The notes: generated from the sequence alone by a model not told the origin. Counted from the first letter of the stretch, positions 35,060 through 44,461 are shown. The stretch: 64,000 bases of DNA from Kiritimatiellales bacterium (GCA_041656295.1 JBBADV010000013.1:1-64000); one strand, 5' to 3'. Program-made: numbers and translations.

Positions 35060-36307
35060 ATGAACGGATATCTGATTTTCATCCTCGCGCTGCTGATTTT
35101 TAACTGGCTGCTTTCGCTCGTTGTCGAAACCCTGAACCTCAAAGCGGCGCGGCCCGAAATTCCGGCGGAATTCACCGGCATTTATGACGCCGAAAAATAT
35201 GCCAAATCCCAGCGCTACCTGCGCGACAACACGCGCTTCGGTCAGCTGCAGGCTGCCATTATGCTGCCGCTCACCATTGCGTTCATCCTGCTGGGCGGAT
35301 TCCGGTGGATCAACAACATCGCCGTTGCCGCCGCCGGCAGCATGATTTTGCAGGGGCTCATTTTTGGCGGGATTCTCCTGTTGATTGGACAGCTCGCCGG
35401 ACTGCCGTTCAGTATTTACGACACCTTCGTCATTGAAGAGCGGTACGGCTTCAATAAAACCACCGCCAGAACATTCATCGCCGATCTGCTCAAAGGCTGG
35501 ATGCTCACCCTCCTGCTCGGCGCACCGGTATTCGCGCTTGTGCTCTGGATTTTTTCCGCCGTGCCGTACGCCTGGTTCTGGGCGTGGGCGGCGCTCGCCG
35601 TTATTCAGATTTTTATTCTCTTCATCGCGCCGGCGGTCATTCTGCCGCTCTTTAACAAATTCACACCGCTCGAAGAGGGCGAACTCCGCACCGCGATTGA
35701 AAACTATGCCGCCGGACAGAACTATAAACTCAGCGGAATTTTTAAAATCGACGGCTCGCGCCGCTCCACCAAATCCAACGCCTACTTCACCGGCTTCGGC
35801 AAAACCAAACGCATCGCCCTCTTCGACACACTCATCGAAAAACACAGCACCAGTGAACTCGTTGCCGTTCTCGCTCACGAAATCGGACACAGCAAACTCG
35901 GGCACATCAAAAAGAGTATTTTCATTTCACTCCTGTCATCGCTGCTCATGCTCTTCATCCTGTCGCTTTTTATCACGCAACAGGGACTCTATGAAGCATT
36001 CGGGATTACCGGCGGCACACCGCTCTACGCCGGATTTATCTTTTTCGGATTTCTTTACACGCCCATCAGCATGCTTCTCGGCATCGCCGGCAGCATCCTC
36101 TCGCGCAAACATGAATATCAGTCTGATGCTTTTGCCGCCCAAACCACCGGGGACTCCGGTGCCCTGATCACCGCCCTAAAAAAACTCTCCGTCGACAACC
36201 TCTCCAACCTCACCCCGCACTGGCTGAAAGTATTTCTCCAATACTCCCACCCGCCCGTGCTGGAACGCATTCAAGCGTTGAGAAAATGCCAGCGCATGTC
36301 GCCATAA
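35060..36307 (+). CDS. M48 metallopeptidase, Ste24/CAAX protease-like
   Basis: A 415-residue membrane zinc protease. The zinc site HEIGH is seen in AVLAHEIGHSKLGHIKKS (about 274-291), and the third ligand Glu in SRKHEYQSDAFAAQ. Several hydrophobic segments lie before and after the site. The DTFVIEERYGFNKTT and GSRRSTKSNAYFTGFGKTKRIALFDTLI phrases are those of the Ste24 branch, not of the shorter HtpX. In bacteria the role is probably membrane protein quality control; no prenyl substrates are implied. The ribosome site AAAGGA is good. Confidence 0.92.
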   Translation: MNGYLIFILALLIFNWLLSLVVETLNLKAARPEIPAEFTGIYDAEKYAKSQRYLRDNTRFGQLQAAIMLPLTIAFILLGGFRWINNIAVAAAGSMILQGLIFGGILLLIGQLAGLPFSIYDTFVIEERYGFNKTTARTFIADLLKGWMLTLLLGAPVFALVLWIFSAVPYAWFWAWAALAVIQIFILFIAPAVILPLFNKFTPLEEGELRTAIENYAAGQNYKLSGIFKIDGSRRSTKSNAYFTGFGKTKRIALFDTLIEKHSTSELVAVLAHEIGHSKLGHIKKSIFISLLSSLLMLFILSLFITQQGLYEAFGITGGTPLYAGFIFFGFLYTPISMLLGIAGSILSRKHEYQSDAFAAQTTGDSGALITALKKLSVDNLSNLTPHWLKVFLQYSHPPVLERIQALRKCQRMSP

Positions 36308-36400
36308 AATCTTCAGCCAAAGCCCAGACAATGAATATGAACTGCGACCTGGAGCGATGATAGATTTTTCGCGTGACGGTGTGTTATTCTGCGCCGCTGT

Positions 36401-36586
36401 TTAAGATACACACAGGCATTTTCCAGCCAAATGAAGCCGCTTATATAAGGCTTCATCACAGGGTTGTTGTTCCTTGCGATACTTGCGCGGCGGAATCACC
36501 GCAATGATGGATGCATCCCGAAGATGAACCTTGATAGAGCCGGCATCAGTTTTTCCGCCAAAACCAAAAATTTTATCCCAGTGCAA
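36401..36586 (-). pseudogene. IS5-type transposase fragment
   Basis: This 61-codon minus-strand frame contains FGGKTDAGSIKVHLRDASII, then AVIPPRKYRKEQQPCDEALYKRLH. The second part matches the IPPRxNRKxxxxYDxxLYKxRH block that precedes the last catalytic Glu of IS5-group transposases. After RLH the similarity stops, so the catalytic Glu is missing, and the N-terminal half of the enzyme is absent. It abuts the end of the ZIP transporter gene. It is a decayed insertion with no visible inverted repeats. Confidence 0.6.
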
Positions 36587-37382
36587 CGTCGAGCAGCATC
36601 ATAACGGCAAAGCCGATCATGGCGCCCATGGTGGCAGTATCCGTATTTTTGTCGGATTGCGACTCAGGAATGAGCTCTTCAACGACGACAAAAATCATGG
36701 CACCGGCGGCGAATGAAAGCGCATAGGGCAGAATCGGCTGCATATACATCACGGCCGCCGCGCCGGCAACGCCGGCGACGGGTTCAACGATGCCGGACAG
36801 CTGTCCGTACCAGAAACATTTGAAACGCGACAGTCCTTCGCGCCGGAGCGGAACGGAAACCGCCGCGCCTTCAGGAAAGTTCTGAATTCCAATTCCGATG
36901 CCGAGTGCGATCGCGCCGGCGAGCGAGGCCGCCGGAAGTCCCGATGCCACTGCGCCGAATGCGACGCCGACAGCAAGCCCTTCCGGAATGTTGTGCAGTG
37001 TAATGGCGAGGATGAGCAGGATGCTCCGGCGCCATGAAGTCTCCGGTCCCTCGGGCTGTTCAGCGCCGGGATGCAGGTGCGGCAGAATAATATCGATGCC
37101 GCGCAGAAAAAATCCGCCGAGCAGAAAACCGGTCACCGCCGGAATCCACGGAATATTTCCGGCGGCTCGCTCCATTTCAATCGCCGGTTCGAGCAGCGAC
37201 CAGAAACTCGCGGCGATCATCACGCCTGCCGCAAACCCGAGCATCGCATTCAGAACCTGCCGGTTGATCGTTTTAAAAAAGAAAACCAGCGCCGCGCCGG
37301 CAGCGGTCATACCCCATGTAAACAGCGTTGCAATCAGCGCCTGAACAACCGGATGAATTTCAGTAAACCAATTTACGGTCAT
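36573..37382 (-). CDS. ZIP-family metal transporter (ZupT-like)
   Basis: A 269-residue inner-membrane transporter with about eight hydrophobic segments. Metal-site motifs are in the expected helices: HNIPEGLAVGVAFGAV (helix IV) and NFPEGAAVSVPL (helix V). A His/Glu-containing loop HLHPGAEQPEGPE lies before helix IV. ZIP proteins import Zn2+, Fe2+ or Mn2+; specificity is not readable. It lies 12 bp downstream of the second fic gene on the same strand and could be co-transcribed with it. Confidence 0.92.
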   Translation of the reverse strand: MTVNWFTEIHPVVQALIATLFTWGMTAAGAALVFFFKTINRQVLNAMLGFAAGVMIAASFWSLLEPAIEMERAAGNIPWIPAVTGFLLGGFFLRGIDIILPHLHPGAEQPEGPETSWRRSILLILAITLHNIPEGLAVGVAFGAVASGLPAASLAGAIALGIGIGIQNFPEGAAVSVPLRREGLSRFKCFWYGQLSGIVEPVAGVAGAAAVMYMQPILPYALSFAAGAMIFVVVEELIPESQSDKNTDTATMGAMIGFAVMMLLDVALG

Positions 37383-37394
37383 AATGAAGCCTTC

Positions 37395-38564
37395 TTATGA
37401 GTTGGGTGGTTCTATACCTTCATTTAAAATTGAAAGGTAGTCTGTATAACAAAAAATACGATTCCGTTTTTGTCCTGTTAATTCAGAAACGATGTGGAGT
37501 TTTTGCAAATGTTCAAATGTTTTATTTACGGTTGCTGAACTGAGGCCGATACCTTTCATGGCTGCAGTCGCAGTTAAAATCGGGCGGCGCAGAAGTTCAT
37601 GATGAATTTGCAGTCCGGAGCCTGCGGCGCGTCCAAGCGTTTGGATTTTCTGCCGGTCCTCTTTTGCTAACGAATCAAGTTTTTGCACGGTATCAACTGC
37701 CTGTCCGGCAACCGAGATGACGGCATCGGCAAAGAAATCCAGCCAGCTCTCCCAGTCACCTTTCAAGCGGACGTTCATTAAAAGGTCATAATATGTTTGC
37801 CGGTGAAGCTTCAAATAAAGACTGAGATAAAGCATCGGTTCTTTTAGGGCGCCGCACTCGCAAAGAAGAAGCGTGATTAAGAGCCGGCCGAGCCGGCCGT
37901 TGCCGTCAAGAAACGGATGAATTGTTTCAAACTGAACATGCGCCAGCGCTGCTTTTAACAAAACGGGCGTTGGTTCCGGGTCATCCTGCAGAAACAGTTC
38001 CATTGCACCCATACATTCCGAAACGTTTTCCGGCGGCGGAGGAACAAACGCAGCATTCCCGGGACGGGTCCCCCCGATCCGGTTTTGTGAGCGCCGGAAT
38101 TCCCCGGGTTGTTTTTCACTGCCACGTCCTTTTGACAGTAAACGTTCATGCACTTCCCGCAACAGACGCAAAGAAAGCGGGAAGCCTGAACGTAACCGCT
38201 CTAATCCATAGTTTAAGGCGGAAACATAATTACTGACTTCTGTCGTATCGTCTAAAGGGACGCCTGGAATCTCTTCGAGCTCATAAAGAAGAAGATCGGA
38301 CAGCGAAGATTGTGTTCCTTCGATCATTGAAGATAGAACGGCCTCCTTCCGGACATACGTATAAAGAAATAAAGAAACATCCGGGAGCAGTAACGACACG
38401 CTGTCCAGTCGGCCGAGGGCAAGTAACGCATCGTCAAATTTTTTTCTCAGGTCCGCCGACCATTCGATCGGTGGTTCCGGCGGAAGTGGTGCCGGAATAA
38501 ATGATTTAACCGTTTCTCCAGCGGTTGAAACCGGAACATAATGTCCTTGTATCATCCTGTTCAT
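37395..38564 (-). CDS. Fic-domain AMP-transferase with C-terminal winged helix
   Basis: A 389-residue class II Fic protein of the SoFic type. The inhibitory helix motif is SSMIEG (about 97-102, in VLSSMIEGTQSSLSDLL), and the catalytic motif HPFLDGNGRLGR is complete. A C-terminal winged-helix region (GRAAGSGLQIHHELLRRPILTATAAMKGIGLSSATVNKTFEHLQ, positions 310-353 in part) could bind DNA. The ribosome site AGGAT sits inside a palindrome (38569-38600), so autoregulation is plausible. The target is unknown. Confidence 0.9.
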   Translation of the reverse strand: MNRMIQGHYVPVSTAGETVKSFIPAPLPPEPPIEWSADLRKKFDDALLALGRLDSVSLLLPDVSLFLYTYVRKEAVLSSMIEGTQSSLSDLLLYELEEIPGVPLDDTTEVSNYVSALNYGLERLRSGFPLSLRLLREVHERLLSKGRGSEKQPGEFRRSQNRIGGTRPGNAAFVPPPPENVSECMGAMELFLQDDPEPTPVLLKAALAHVQFETIHPFLDGNGRLGRLLITLLLCECGALKEPMLYLSLYLKLHRQTYYDLLMNVRLKGDWESWLDFFADAVISVAGQAVDTVQKLDSLAKEDRQKIQTLGRAAGSGLQIHHELLRRPILTATAAMKGIGLSSATVNKTFEHLQKLHIVSELTGQKRNRIFCYTDYLSILNEGIEPPNS

Positions 38565-38568
38565 ATTT

Positions 38569-38682
38569 ATCCTGAAATACCGAAATCATTATTTTAGGAT
38601 AATACATGAAAGTAAAATAAAAAATCGCGTTATTTTAGTTTTAGTGATTATCCTAAAATACCGAAGTTTCTTATTTTAGGAT
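38569..38682. promoter_or_regulatory. Two ATCCTAAAATA palindromes upstream of the fic gene
   Basis: Unit A (38569-38600) and unit B (38650-38682) each have arms ATCCTRAAATA and TATTTTAGGAT around a CCGAA spacer, in the same register. Unit A overlaps the ribosome site of the fic gene at 37395-38564. Unit B reaches into the stop codon of secA. The spacing of two similar palindromes before a gene whose product has a winged helix suggests an operator; spread as a repeat is the alternative. Confidence 0.6.
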
Positions 38683-41600
38683 GCACCGCAGCATTTTTTG
38701 TATTTTTTGCCGCTGCCGCAGGGGCACGGGTCGTTGCGGCCGACCTGCTTATCGGCGCGGCGGATCGGTTGCGGTACCGGCGGCGCCCCGGCGCCGGGCG
38801 GAGCGTTATGTCCCGGAGCAGCACGCCCCTGCAGGGCGGCGTGCTGGCGCGCGGCGGCCAGCGCCGATGCATCCTGCTGCGTGCGGTTGCTGACCATCAT
38901 TTTATTTAATGACTGCCAGAAACTTTGCAGCGCTTCCATCGACGAGCCGGTGCGGAAGATGTTCTGCGCGATTTCAGATTTGATGCGATCCATCAGGTCG
39001 CCGAACAGGTTAAACGCTTCGCGCTTATATTCAACGAGCGGGTCGCGCTGTCCGTAGGCGCGCAGTCCGATTCCTTCGCGAAGGCTGTCCATATTGCGCA
39101 GATATTCCTGCCAGTGTTCGTCGACCGACTGCAAAATGATCATCTGTTCGATATGTTTAATGCGCTCCGGATCTTCCAGCGAAACTTTGAGCTCGTACGC
39201 TTCTTTGATGCGGCCGAACAGCAGCTCAACACGTGCTTCAGGTCCTTCCGGAATATCTTCGGCGCGCAGTCCGACCGGGAAGGTGGTGTTCGCCCAGCCG
39301 AGGAACTCTTCCGCCGGCGCGCCGGCGTTCTCTTCGATGATATCGGTAATGATGTCGTACAGTTCTTCGCGCGGATTTTCGCTGCGCAGCACAGTCTGCC
39401 GGAAACCGTAGATCACCTCGCGCTGCTGGTTCATCACATCGTCGTAGCGCAGGGTGTTTTTACGAATGCCGAAGTTCATCTGCTCAACCCGCTGCTGCGC
39501 GCGCTCGATGGATTTATTCAGCCACGGGTGTTCAAGCACTTCGCCCTCTTCGATGCCGAGACGCGTCATAATATTTGAAATGCGGTCGGAACCGAACAGG
39601 CGCATCAGATCGTCCTCGAGCGAAACGTAGAAACGCGAAATTCCGGGGTCGCCCTGGCGCGCACAGCGCCCGCGCAGCTGACGGTCGATCCGGCGCGCTT
39701 CGTGGCGCTCAGAACCGATCACATATAACCCGCACGGGCGTTCCGCCAGCAGTTTTTTCAACGCCTGCGAGCCTCCGGCGGGCGTGGAATTCAAACTAAG
39801 CGCTTTATCCTGAATCTGCTCTCTGCTCAGCCAGATCACACCGGCGCCGAGTTTAATGTCGGTTCCGCGTCCGGCCATATTGGTGGCAATGGTAATTGCA
39901 CCGGGCTGACCGGCGAGCGCGACAATTTCCGCTTCGCGCGCGTGGTTTTTCGCATTCAGCACATTATGCGGAATGCCCTGCCGGTCGAGCATGCGGCTGA
40001 TCACTTCAGACGTTTCCACCGTTGCCGTTCCAACGAGCACCGGCTGTTTGCGTTTGTGACAATCCTTAATCTGCTCAATCACCGCATTATATTTTTCGCG
40101 TTTGGTTTTATAAATCTGGTCGTTGATATCGAGGCGGCGGATCGGACGGTTGGTTGGAATAACCACCACATCGAGTTTATAAATTTCGTGAAACTCGCCG
40201 GCCTCGGTTTCCGCCGTACCGGTCATGCCGGAAAGTTTTTCATACATGCGGAAATAGTTCTGAATGGTAATGGTTGCCAGTGTCTGCGTTTCGCGTTCGA
40301 TCTTCACGCCCTCTTTCGCTTCCACCGCCTGATGCAAACCGTCGCTCCACCGGCGCCCGGCCATCAGCCGTCCGGTGAACGTATCGACGATGATCACCTG
40401 ATTGTCCTGCACAACATATTCCACATCTTTTTCATAAATGCAGTAGGCGCGGATCAACTGATTCACTGCATGAATGCGTTCACTGCGGTGTGCAAAATCG
40501 TCCTGCAGTTTCTGGCGCATCACCAGTTTTTCCTGCGGCGCGAGGCCGACGCGGCCTTCGAGTTCCGAAAGTTCCGTCGCGAGATCCGGCATCACAAAAT
40601 GTTCCGGATCGTCCGGATTCAGCAGTTCACAGCCCTTATCTGTGAGACTCGCATCATGGCCCTTTTCGTCCACCGTAAAAAACAGCTCTTCGCGCAGTTC
40701 ACGCGCCTCCTCTTTGTAGGAATCGGTGATCATCATATTGTTCACCTGCTCCAGCAGACGCCGGTGCGCCGGTTCTTCAATCAGTTTTGCCAGCTGCTTG
40801 TTTTTCGGCATGCCCTGATGAACCTGATATAATTTGCGCTGCGCCGCATCCTTATCGTCGCCGGCAAGCAGATCCTGCGCATCCTTCATCAGACGCGTAA
40901 CCAGATCCTGCTGACGGCGCACAAGGTTGCGAACCACCCCGTTCAGCGCACGGTACTGTTCGTCGGCAGAATAAGGCGCCGGGCCGGAAATAATCAGCGG
41001 CGTGCGCGCTTCATCAATCAGGATCGAGTCGATTTCGTCGACAATTGCATACTGATGGCCGCGCTGCTGCACCATATCCTGAACGCGCATTGCCATGTTG
41101 TCGCGCAGATAATCAAAACCGAATTCGCTGTTGGTGCCGTACGTGATATCGCAGTCATACTGCTCGCGCCGGTCCGGCGGCGGCATCATGCTTTTCAGAC
41201 AGCCGACGGTGAGGCCGAGATATTTGTACACATGCCCCATCCACGCCGAGTCGCGTTCCGCCAGGAAGTCGTTCGTTGTCACAACGTGTACCCCTTTGCC
41301 GGCGAGCGCGTTCAGATACACCGGCAGCGTCGCCACCAGCGTTTTCCCCTCCCCCGTCATCATTTCGGCAATCTTGCCCTGATGCAGAACCATGCCGCCG
41401 ATCAACTGCACATCGAACGGCACCATATCCCATGTCAGATCATGACCGGAGACATGCACCGTTGTGCCGCACAAACGCCGGCACGCATTTTTCACCGCCG
41501 CAAACGCCTCGCAAAGAATGTTATCTACGGTTTCGCCGTTTTGCAGGCGCTGCTGAAACTCGCCGGTTTTAGCTTTCAGCGCCTCCTCGGAAAGCGACTG

Positions 41601-41705
41601 ATATTCCGCTTCAAGTTCATTAATCCGCTGCACCAGCGGCATCATCTTTTTAATGTCCCGATCGTTCTTCGAGCCGAAAATCTTTTTCAAAAGTGCGTTC
41701 ACCAT
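38676..41705 (-). CDS. secA: Preprotein translocase ATPase SecA
   Basis: The motor of Sec export. 1009 residues with Walker A MTGEGKTLVATL (about 102-113), the NDFLAERDSAWMG and YGTNSEFGFDYLRDNM segments, the DEAD-type IVDEIDSILIDEARTPLIISGP, VGTATVETSEVISRML, NMAGRGTDIKLG, and QLRGRCARQGDPG. The C-terminus has the zinc-binding SEC-C motif PCPCGSGKKYKKCC for SecB and lipid contact. It is longer than E. coli SecA (901) because of inserts around the cross-linking and helical domains. Its TAA stop is inside a TATTTTAGGAT repeat arm. Confidence 0.97.
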   Translation of the reverse strand: MVNALLKKIFGSKNDRDIKKMMPLVQRINELEAEYQSLSEEALKAKTGEFQQRLQNGETVDNILCEAFAAVKNACRRLCGTTVHVSGHDLTWDMVPFDVQLIGGMVLHQGKIAEMMTGEGKTLVATLPVYLNALAGKGVHVVTTNDFLAERDSAWMGHVYKYLGLTVGCLKSMMPPPDRREQYDCDITYGTNSEFGFDYLRDNMAMRVQDMVQQRGHQYAIVDEIDSILIDEARTPLIISGPAPYSADEQYRALNGVVRNLVRRQQDLVTRLMKDAQDLLAGDDKDAAQRKLYQVHQGMPKNKQLAKLIEEPAHRRLLEQVNNMMITDSYKEEARELREELFFTVDEKGHDASLTDKGCELLNPDDPEHFVMPDLATELSELEGRVGLAPQEKLVMRQKLQDDFAHRSERIHAVNQLIRAYCIYEKDVEYVVQDNQVIIVDTFTGRLMAGRRWSDGLHQAVEAKEGVKIERETQTLATITIQNYFRMYEKLSGMTGTAETEAGEFHEIYKLDVVVIPTNRPIRRLDINDQIYKTKREKYNAVIEQIKDCHKRKQPVLVGTATVETSEVISRMLDRQGIPHNVLNAKNHAREAEIVALAGQPGAITIATNMAGRGTDIKLGAGVIWLSREQIQDKALSLNSTPAGGSQALKKLLAERPCGLYVIGSERHEARRIDRQLRGRCARQGDPGISRFYVSLEDDLMRLFGSDRISNIMTRLGIEEGEVLEHPWLNKSIERAQQRVEQMNFGIRKNTLRYDDVMNQQREVIYGFRQTVLRSENPREELYDIITDIIEENAGAPAEEFLGWANTTFPVGLRAEDIPEGPEARVELLFGRIKEAYELKVSLEDPERIKHIEQMIILQSVDEHWQEYLRNMDSLREGIGLRAYGQRDPLVEYKREAFNLFGDLMDRIKSEIAQNIFRTGSSMEALQSFWQSLNKMMVSNRTQQDASALAAARQHAALQGRAAPGHNAPPGAGAPPVPQPIRRADKQVGRNDPCPCGSGKKYKKCCGAS

Positions 41706-41778
41706 GCGTAATACTCCGTAAAAATTAAAATTTAACCACGGAATATACTAAAATACACGGAAAATCTATGTGAAGAAT

Positions 41779-41903
41779 TTAATCGCGATGCATCCGGGAT
41801 CTCAATCTAGCAGGATTCCGGCGGTGGTGCATAACGGCTGTAATAATCAGCGTGTCCGGTTTGATTTTAAAAATGATATCGGAAGGAAATAAACAGTGAT
41901 CAT
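41779..41903 (-). pseudogene. ParE/RelE-family toxin with a large internal deletion
   Basis: The ATG at 41903 overlaps the antitoxin stop (ATGA) and reads MITVYFLP, a normal toxin start. After a CTTCCG the frame changes and the remainder reads FPSDIIFKIKPDTLII then TAVMHHRRNPARLRSR, which is the C-terminus of a ParE/RelE toxin (xYRIIFKIxxxxxxxxAVxHxxRxP). About 60 middle codons are missing. TTTCCTTCCG is the likely junction, and could have arisen by recombination between two short CTTCC copies. The toxin should be dead. Confidence 0.75.
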
Positions 41904-42139
41904 TTCAGCACGGCATACGCATTGTTAAATACATCGCCTGCCGGGCGCAGAGAAATCGTACCGGTTTCAATTTCATGGCTGCGCCTACGAATTTCTGCCC
42001 GCCATGCCGGAGAAATGTCCGTTTCCGCTGCCGCATCTAAACTTTCGAGCAGTTTTTCGGCAACGAAAGCACGAAGTTGAACAGGTAATTTCAACGCGTC
42101 GGTGATGAGTGTATCTGTGGCAGGATTCATATAAAGCAA
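41900..42139 (-). CDS. Addiction-module antitoxin (TIGR02574-like)
   Basis: A 79-residue protein matching the putative addiction module family: LPVQLRAFVAEKLLESLD, an acidic linker and PAWRAEIRRRSHEIETGT, typical of proteins that neutralise ParE/RelE toxins. It is complete, whereas the downstream toxin has an internal deletion. So the antitoxin is an orphan, perhaps kept to counter a toxin elsewhere, or simply a relic. The start is ATG at 42139, or the second Met at 42130. Confidence 0.82.
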   Translation of the reverse strand: MLYMNPATDTLITDALKLPVQLRAFVAEKLLESLDAAAETDISPAWRAEIRRRSHEIETGTISLRPAGDVFNNAYAVLK

Positions 42140-42275
42140 ACGATAGGGTTCTGCTCGTTTCCAGTCAAGGGGACAAACCGGAATGATTCTACATTTTATT
42201 GTATATTTTTAAAATATATCTTGATTTTCACATACCTTTATATATACATATTCAAAATATAAGGTAATTACATAT

Positions 42276-42506
42276 ATGAAATCTAGAAAAATGCAGAAAT
42301 TTGAAGAACTGGCGGAGCGACGGGTGAATGAGGTATTAAAAAAAATAAATTTAATTGGAAATCTTTCCAACACGGGCAATTATGAATATACTGAAACGCA
42401 TGCAAGACAGATAATAAAAGCTCTAAAAGACGCTGTTAAAGAAGTAGAAAATCGATTCGATCACAAAGGACGGACAGAAAAAGGCGGATTTAAGTTTAAA
42501 ATATAG
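42276..42506 (+). CDS. Small helical protein, first gene of the defence island
   Basis: 76 residues, strongly charged (about 40 percent Lys, Arg, Glu and Asp) and predicted helical: FEELAERRVNEVLKKINLIG, NYEYTETHARQIIKALKDAVKEVENRF. I do not recognise the family. It has a ribosome site (AAGG) and ends 8 bp before the GHKL ATPase gene, so it should be co-transcribed. Its AT-rich codon use matches the following genes, not the flanking housekeeping genes. By size and place it could be a regulator, structural partner or antitoxin-like part; none of these is proven. Confidence 0.7.
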   Translation: MKSRKMQKFEELAERRVNEVLKKINLIGNLSNTGNYEYTETHARQIIKALKDAVKEVENRFDHKGRTEKGGFKFKI

Positions 42507-42514
42507 GAGATGAA

Positions 42515-44461
42515 ATGTGGCAATTCCGACAAATGATAAAGGGCGAAGATAGTGTTGACCCGATACAAGGAGAATTTTTTGCATCCGAAGAAATCGGCGA
42601 TCTAGCTGAAATTTTAATTCGCGAAGCCATACAGAACTCCCTTGATGCCAGAGTAGATGAAACCCAGATAGCTGCGGAGATAATTATATCTTATCGATTT
42701 GCTGACTATTCTTTTTCTGATCTTCAGGCGAAAGGGATGCCTTTTGAGGGATTGGCTCCGCATCTTTTTTCTGAAAACAGCGGTCTTGATCAAAAAAATT
42801 TGCCGGCGCCGAGTGAAAAAATAGAATATTTGACAATAGAAGATTTTGGCACACGCGGATTGGGCGGAAATCCAGAATATGATGATAATCACAGTCCCGC
42901 ATCTTTTGAGGGACGCGGGTTGTATGATTTCTTTTTTTTCTGGCGCAATATCGGACGATCCGGAAAAAAGGAAGGTATTGGCAGCTGGGGGCTTGGCAAA
43001 CATGTTTTCTCTGCGGCATCGCGCATTAATACTTATTTCGGTTTAACTTGCCGTGTAGAAGATAGTCGGAAATTACTGATGGGAAAATCTATTTTAAAGA
43101 TACATCATCGTAATGGCCGGAAATATGCGCCTTACGGATATTATGGACGGTTTAATAATGAAGAGTTTTTCGCATATCCACTGGAAGATAATCAGCAAAT
43201 TTCTTCATTTACAGAGATTTTTCATATTCAACGTAGCACAGAGCCGGGGCTGTCTGTCATTATTCCGTTTCCGAAAATAGGAGTCGCCGCTCCAGGGCCT
43301 CTAGTTAATGCAATTCTCAGAGATTATTTTTACCCGATTATTCGTGATCAATTAAGAGTTCGGATTTGTTATAAGGGATGTGATGAGATTACTATAAATT
43401 TTAATACGATAAAAGCTGTTGCCCGCGAATATGTTACTTCGGATGAAGTGTTGTTGAAAACACTTGATTTAGCTATTTGGAGTGCTCAACTTCCCAGAGA
43501 AGACATTATAGTTTTAAATACATCGGATCTGAACAAGTCGCCTTCAGTTACAGATATTCAAATCCCAGAGGATGTATTAGGTGTTATCAAAAATCAACTT
43601 GAAGAAAACGGAAAAACTGCGCTGCGGATACCCATTCGAGTCAAAAAAAATGATGCAAACCCAGATCGTGGGGAATTTGATATTTGTTTTGCTCAGACCG
43701 ATCTTACTCAGCGTGTGCCTGCTAAGTATATCCGGCAGGGAATTGATATAAAACGTGCGAATCCTAATAAACTTGATGTGGGTTGTATTGCACTCATAGA
43801 AGTGCATGACCCCGTTCTCGGGGGATTACTTCGAATTTCTGAGCCGCCAGCTCATGATCGATGGGAACAATGTAATAATGAAGACCTTTCAAAGCAATAC
43901 GATCGAGGAAGTAAAACTATCGGATTTGTAAAGAATGCTCCACATGAGCTCTGGCGGCTGCTTTCGCGGAAAAATACTGAGCAGAATCGGAATTTTTTTA
44001 GGGATATTTTTTATCTAAATACCAACGATATTCCATCAGGAAAGCTACAAAAATCCAATGGAGAAAAAAAGAAGAAGGAGTTAGAAGAAACGGTTGATCC
44101 GCTAGAACCTTCCATCCGAATGGTGCGTACTGAAAAGATCGCTGGCCGCGATACTGGTTTTGTGGTATTGCCTGTTGAAAATGCTACTTATACGCCAAAA
44201 ATTATTGTTATCAAAGCAGCATATAGAGTTCCGTCCGGCAATCATTTCAGTAAATATAGTTTATTTGATTTTCGGTTTAATAAAGCTCCGGTGAAATTAA
44301 AAACGAATGGCTCGGAAATCATTTATTGCGAAAATAATGTTCTTAAGCTGAAAGTAATAAATGAAAATTTTCGGATTGATGTAACCGGCTTCGATCCCAA
44401 TCGAGATTTAGTGGTTCAAGTTGTTCCGACAAAAGAGGAGAATGATGAAAGGCAGGACTAA
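42515..44461 (+). CDS. GHKL (MutL/MORC-like) ATPase of the m5C-methylase island
   Basis: A 648-residue soluble protein with a GHKL ATPase domain in the first half. The N box is LIREAIQNSLDA (Glu and Asn, about 33-44). The G1 box is IEDFGTRGLGG (DxG), and the G2 box is EGIGSWGLGKHVF (GxGxxGxGK-like). The later half has beta-rich stretches like the transducer of MutL, then an unknown C-terminal domain. Such ATPases next to cytosine methylases and Vsr have been described as predicted restriction-type systems, often with a Z1 helicase and PD-(D/E)XK nuclease, which are absent here. ATP-driven dimer clamping on DNA is inference. TAGGAGAT precedes the ATG. Confidence 0.85.
   Translation: MWQFRQMIKGEDSVDPIQGEFFASEEIGDLAEILIREAIQNSLDARVDETQIAAEIIISYRFADYSFSDLQAKGMPFEGLAPHLFSENSGLDQKNLPAPSEKIEYLTIEDFGTRGLGGNPEYDDNHSPASFEGRGLYDFFFFWRNIGRSGKKEGIGSWGLGKHVFSAASRINTYFGLTCRVEDSRKLLMGKSILKIHHRNGRKYAPYGYYGRFNNEEFFAYPLEDNQQISSFTEIFHIQRSTEPGLSVIIPFPKIGVAAPGPLVNAILRDYFYPIIRDQLRVRICYKGCDEITINFNTIKAVAREYVTSDEVLLKTLDLAIWSAQLPREDIIVLNTSDLNKSPSVTDIQIPEDVLGVIKNQLEENGKTALRIPIRVKKNDANPDRGEFDICFAQTDLTQRVPAKYIRQGIDIKRANPNKLDVGCIALIEVHDPVLGGLLRISEPPAHDRWEQCNNEDLSKQYDRGSKTIGFVKNAPHELWRLLSRKNTEQNRNFFRDIFYLNTNDIPSGKLQKSNGEKKKKELEETVDPLEPSIRMVRTEKIAGRDTGFVVLPVENATYTPKIIVIKAAYRVPSGNHFSKYSLFDFRFNKAPVKLKTNGSEIIYCENNVLKLKVINENFRIDVTGFDPNRDLVVQVVPTKEENDERQD

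Noticed and set aside
35036..35905. A 289-codon minus-strand frame opposite the M48 protease
   Set aside because: It is Gly/Glu/Arg-rich antisense sequence; the plus-strand frame has HEIGH and the membrane helices.
39942..40832. A 296-codon plus-strand frame inside secA
   Set aside because: It is antisense to conserved SecA motor domains, and its His/Phe-rich composition is that of a shadow.
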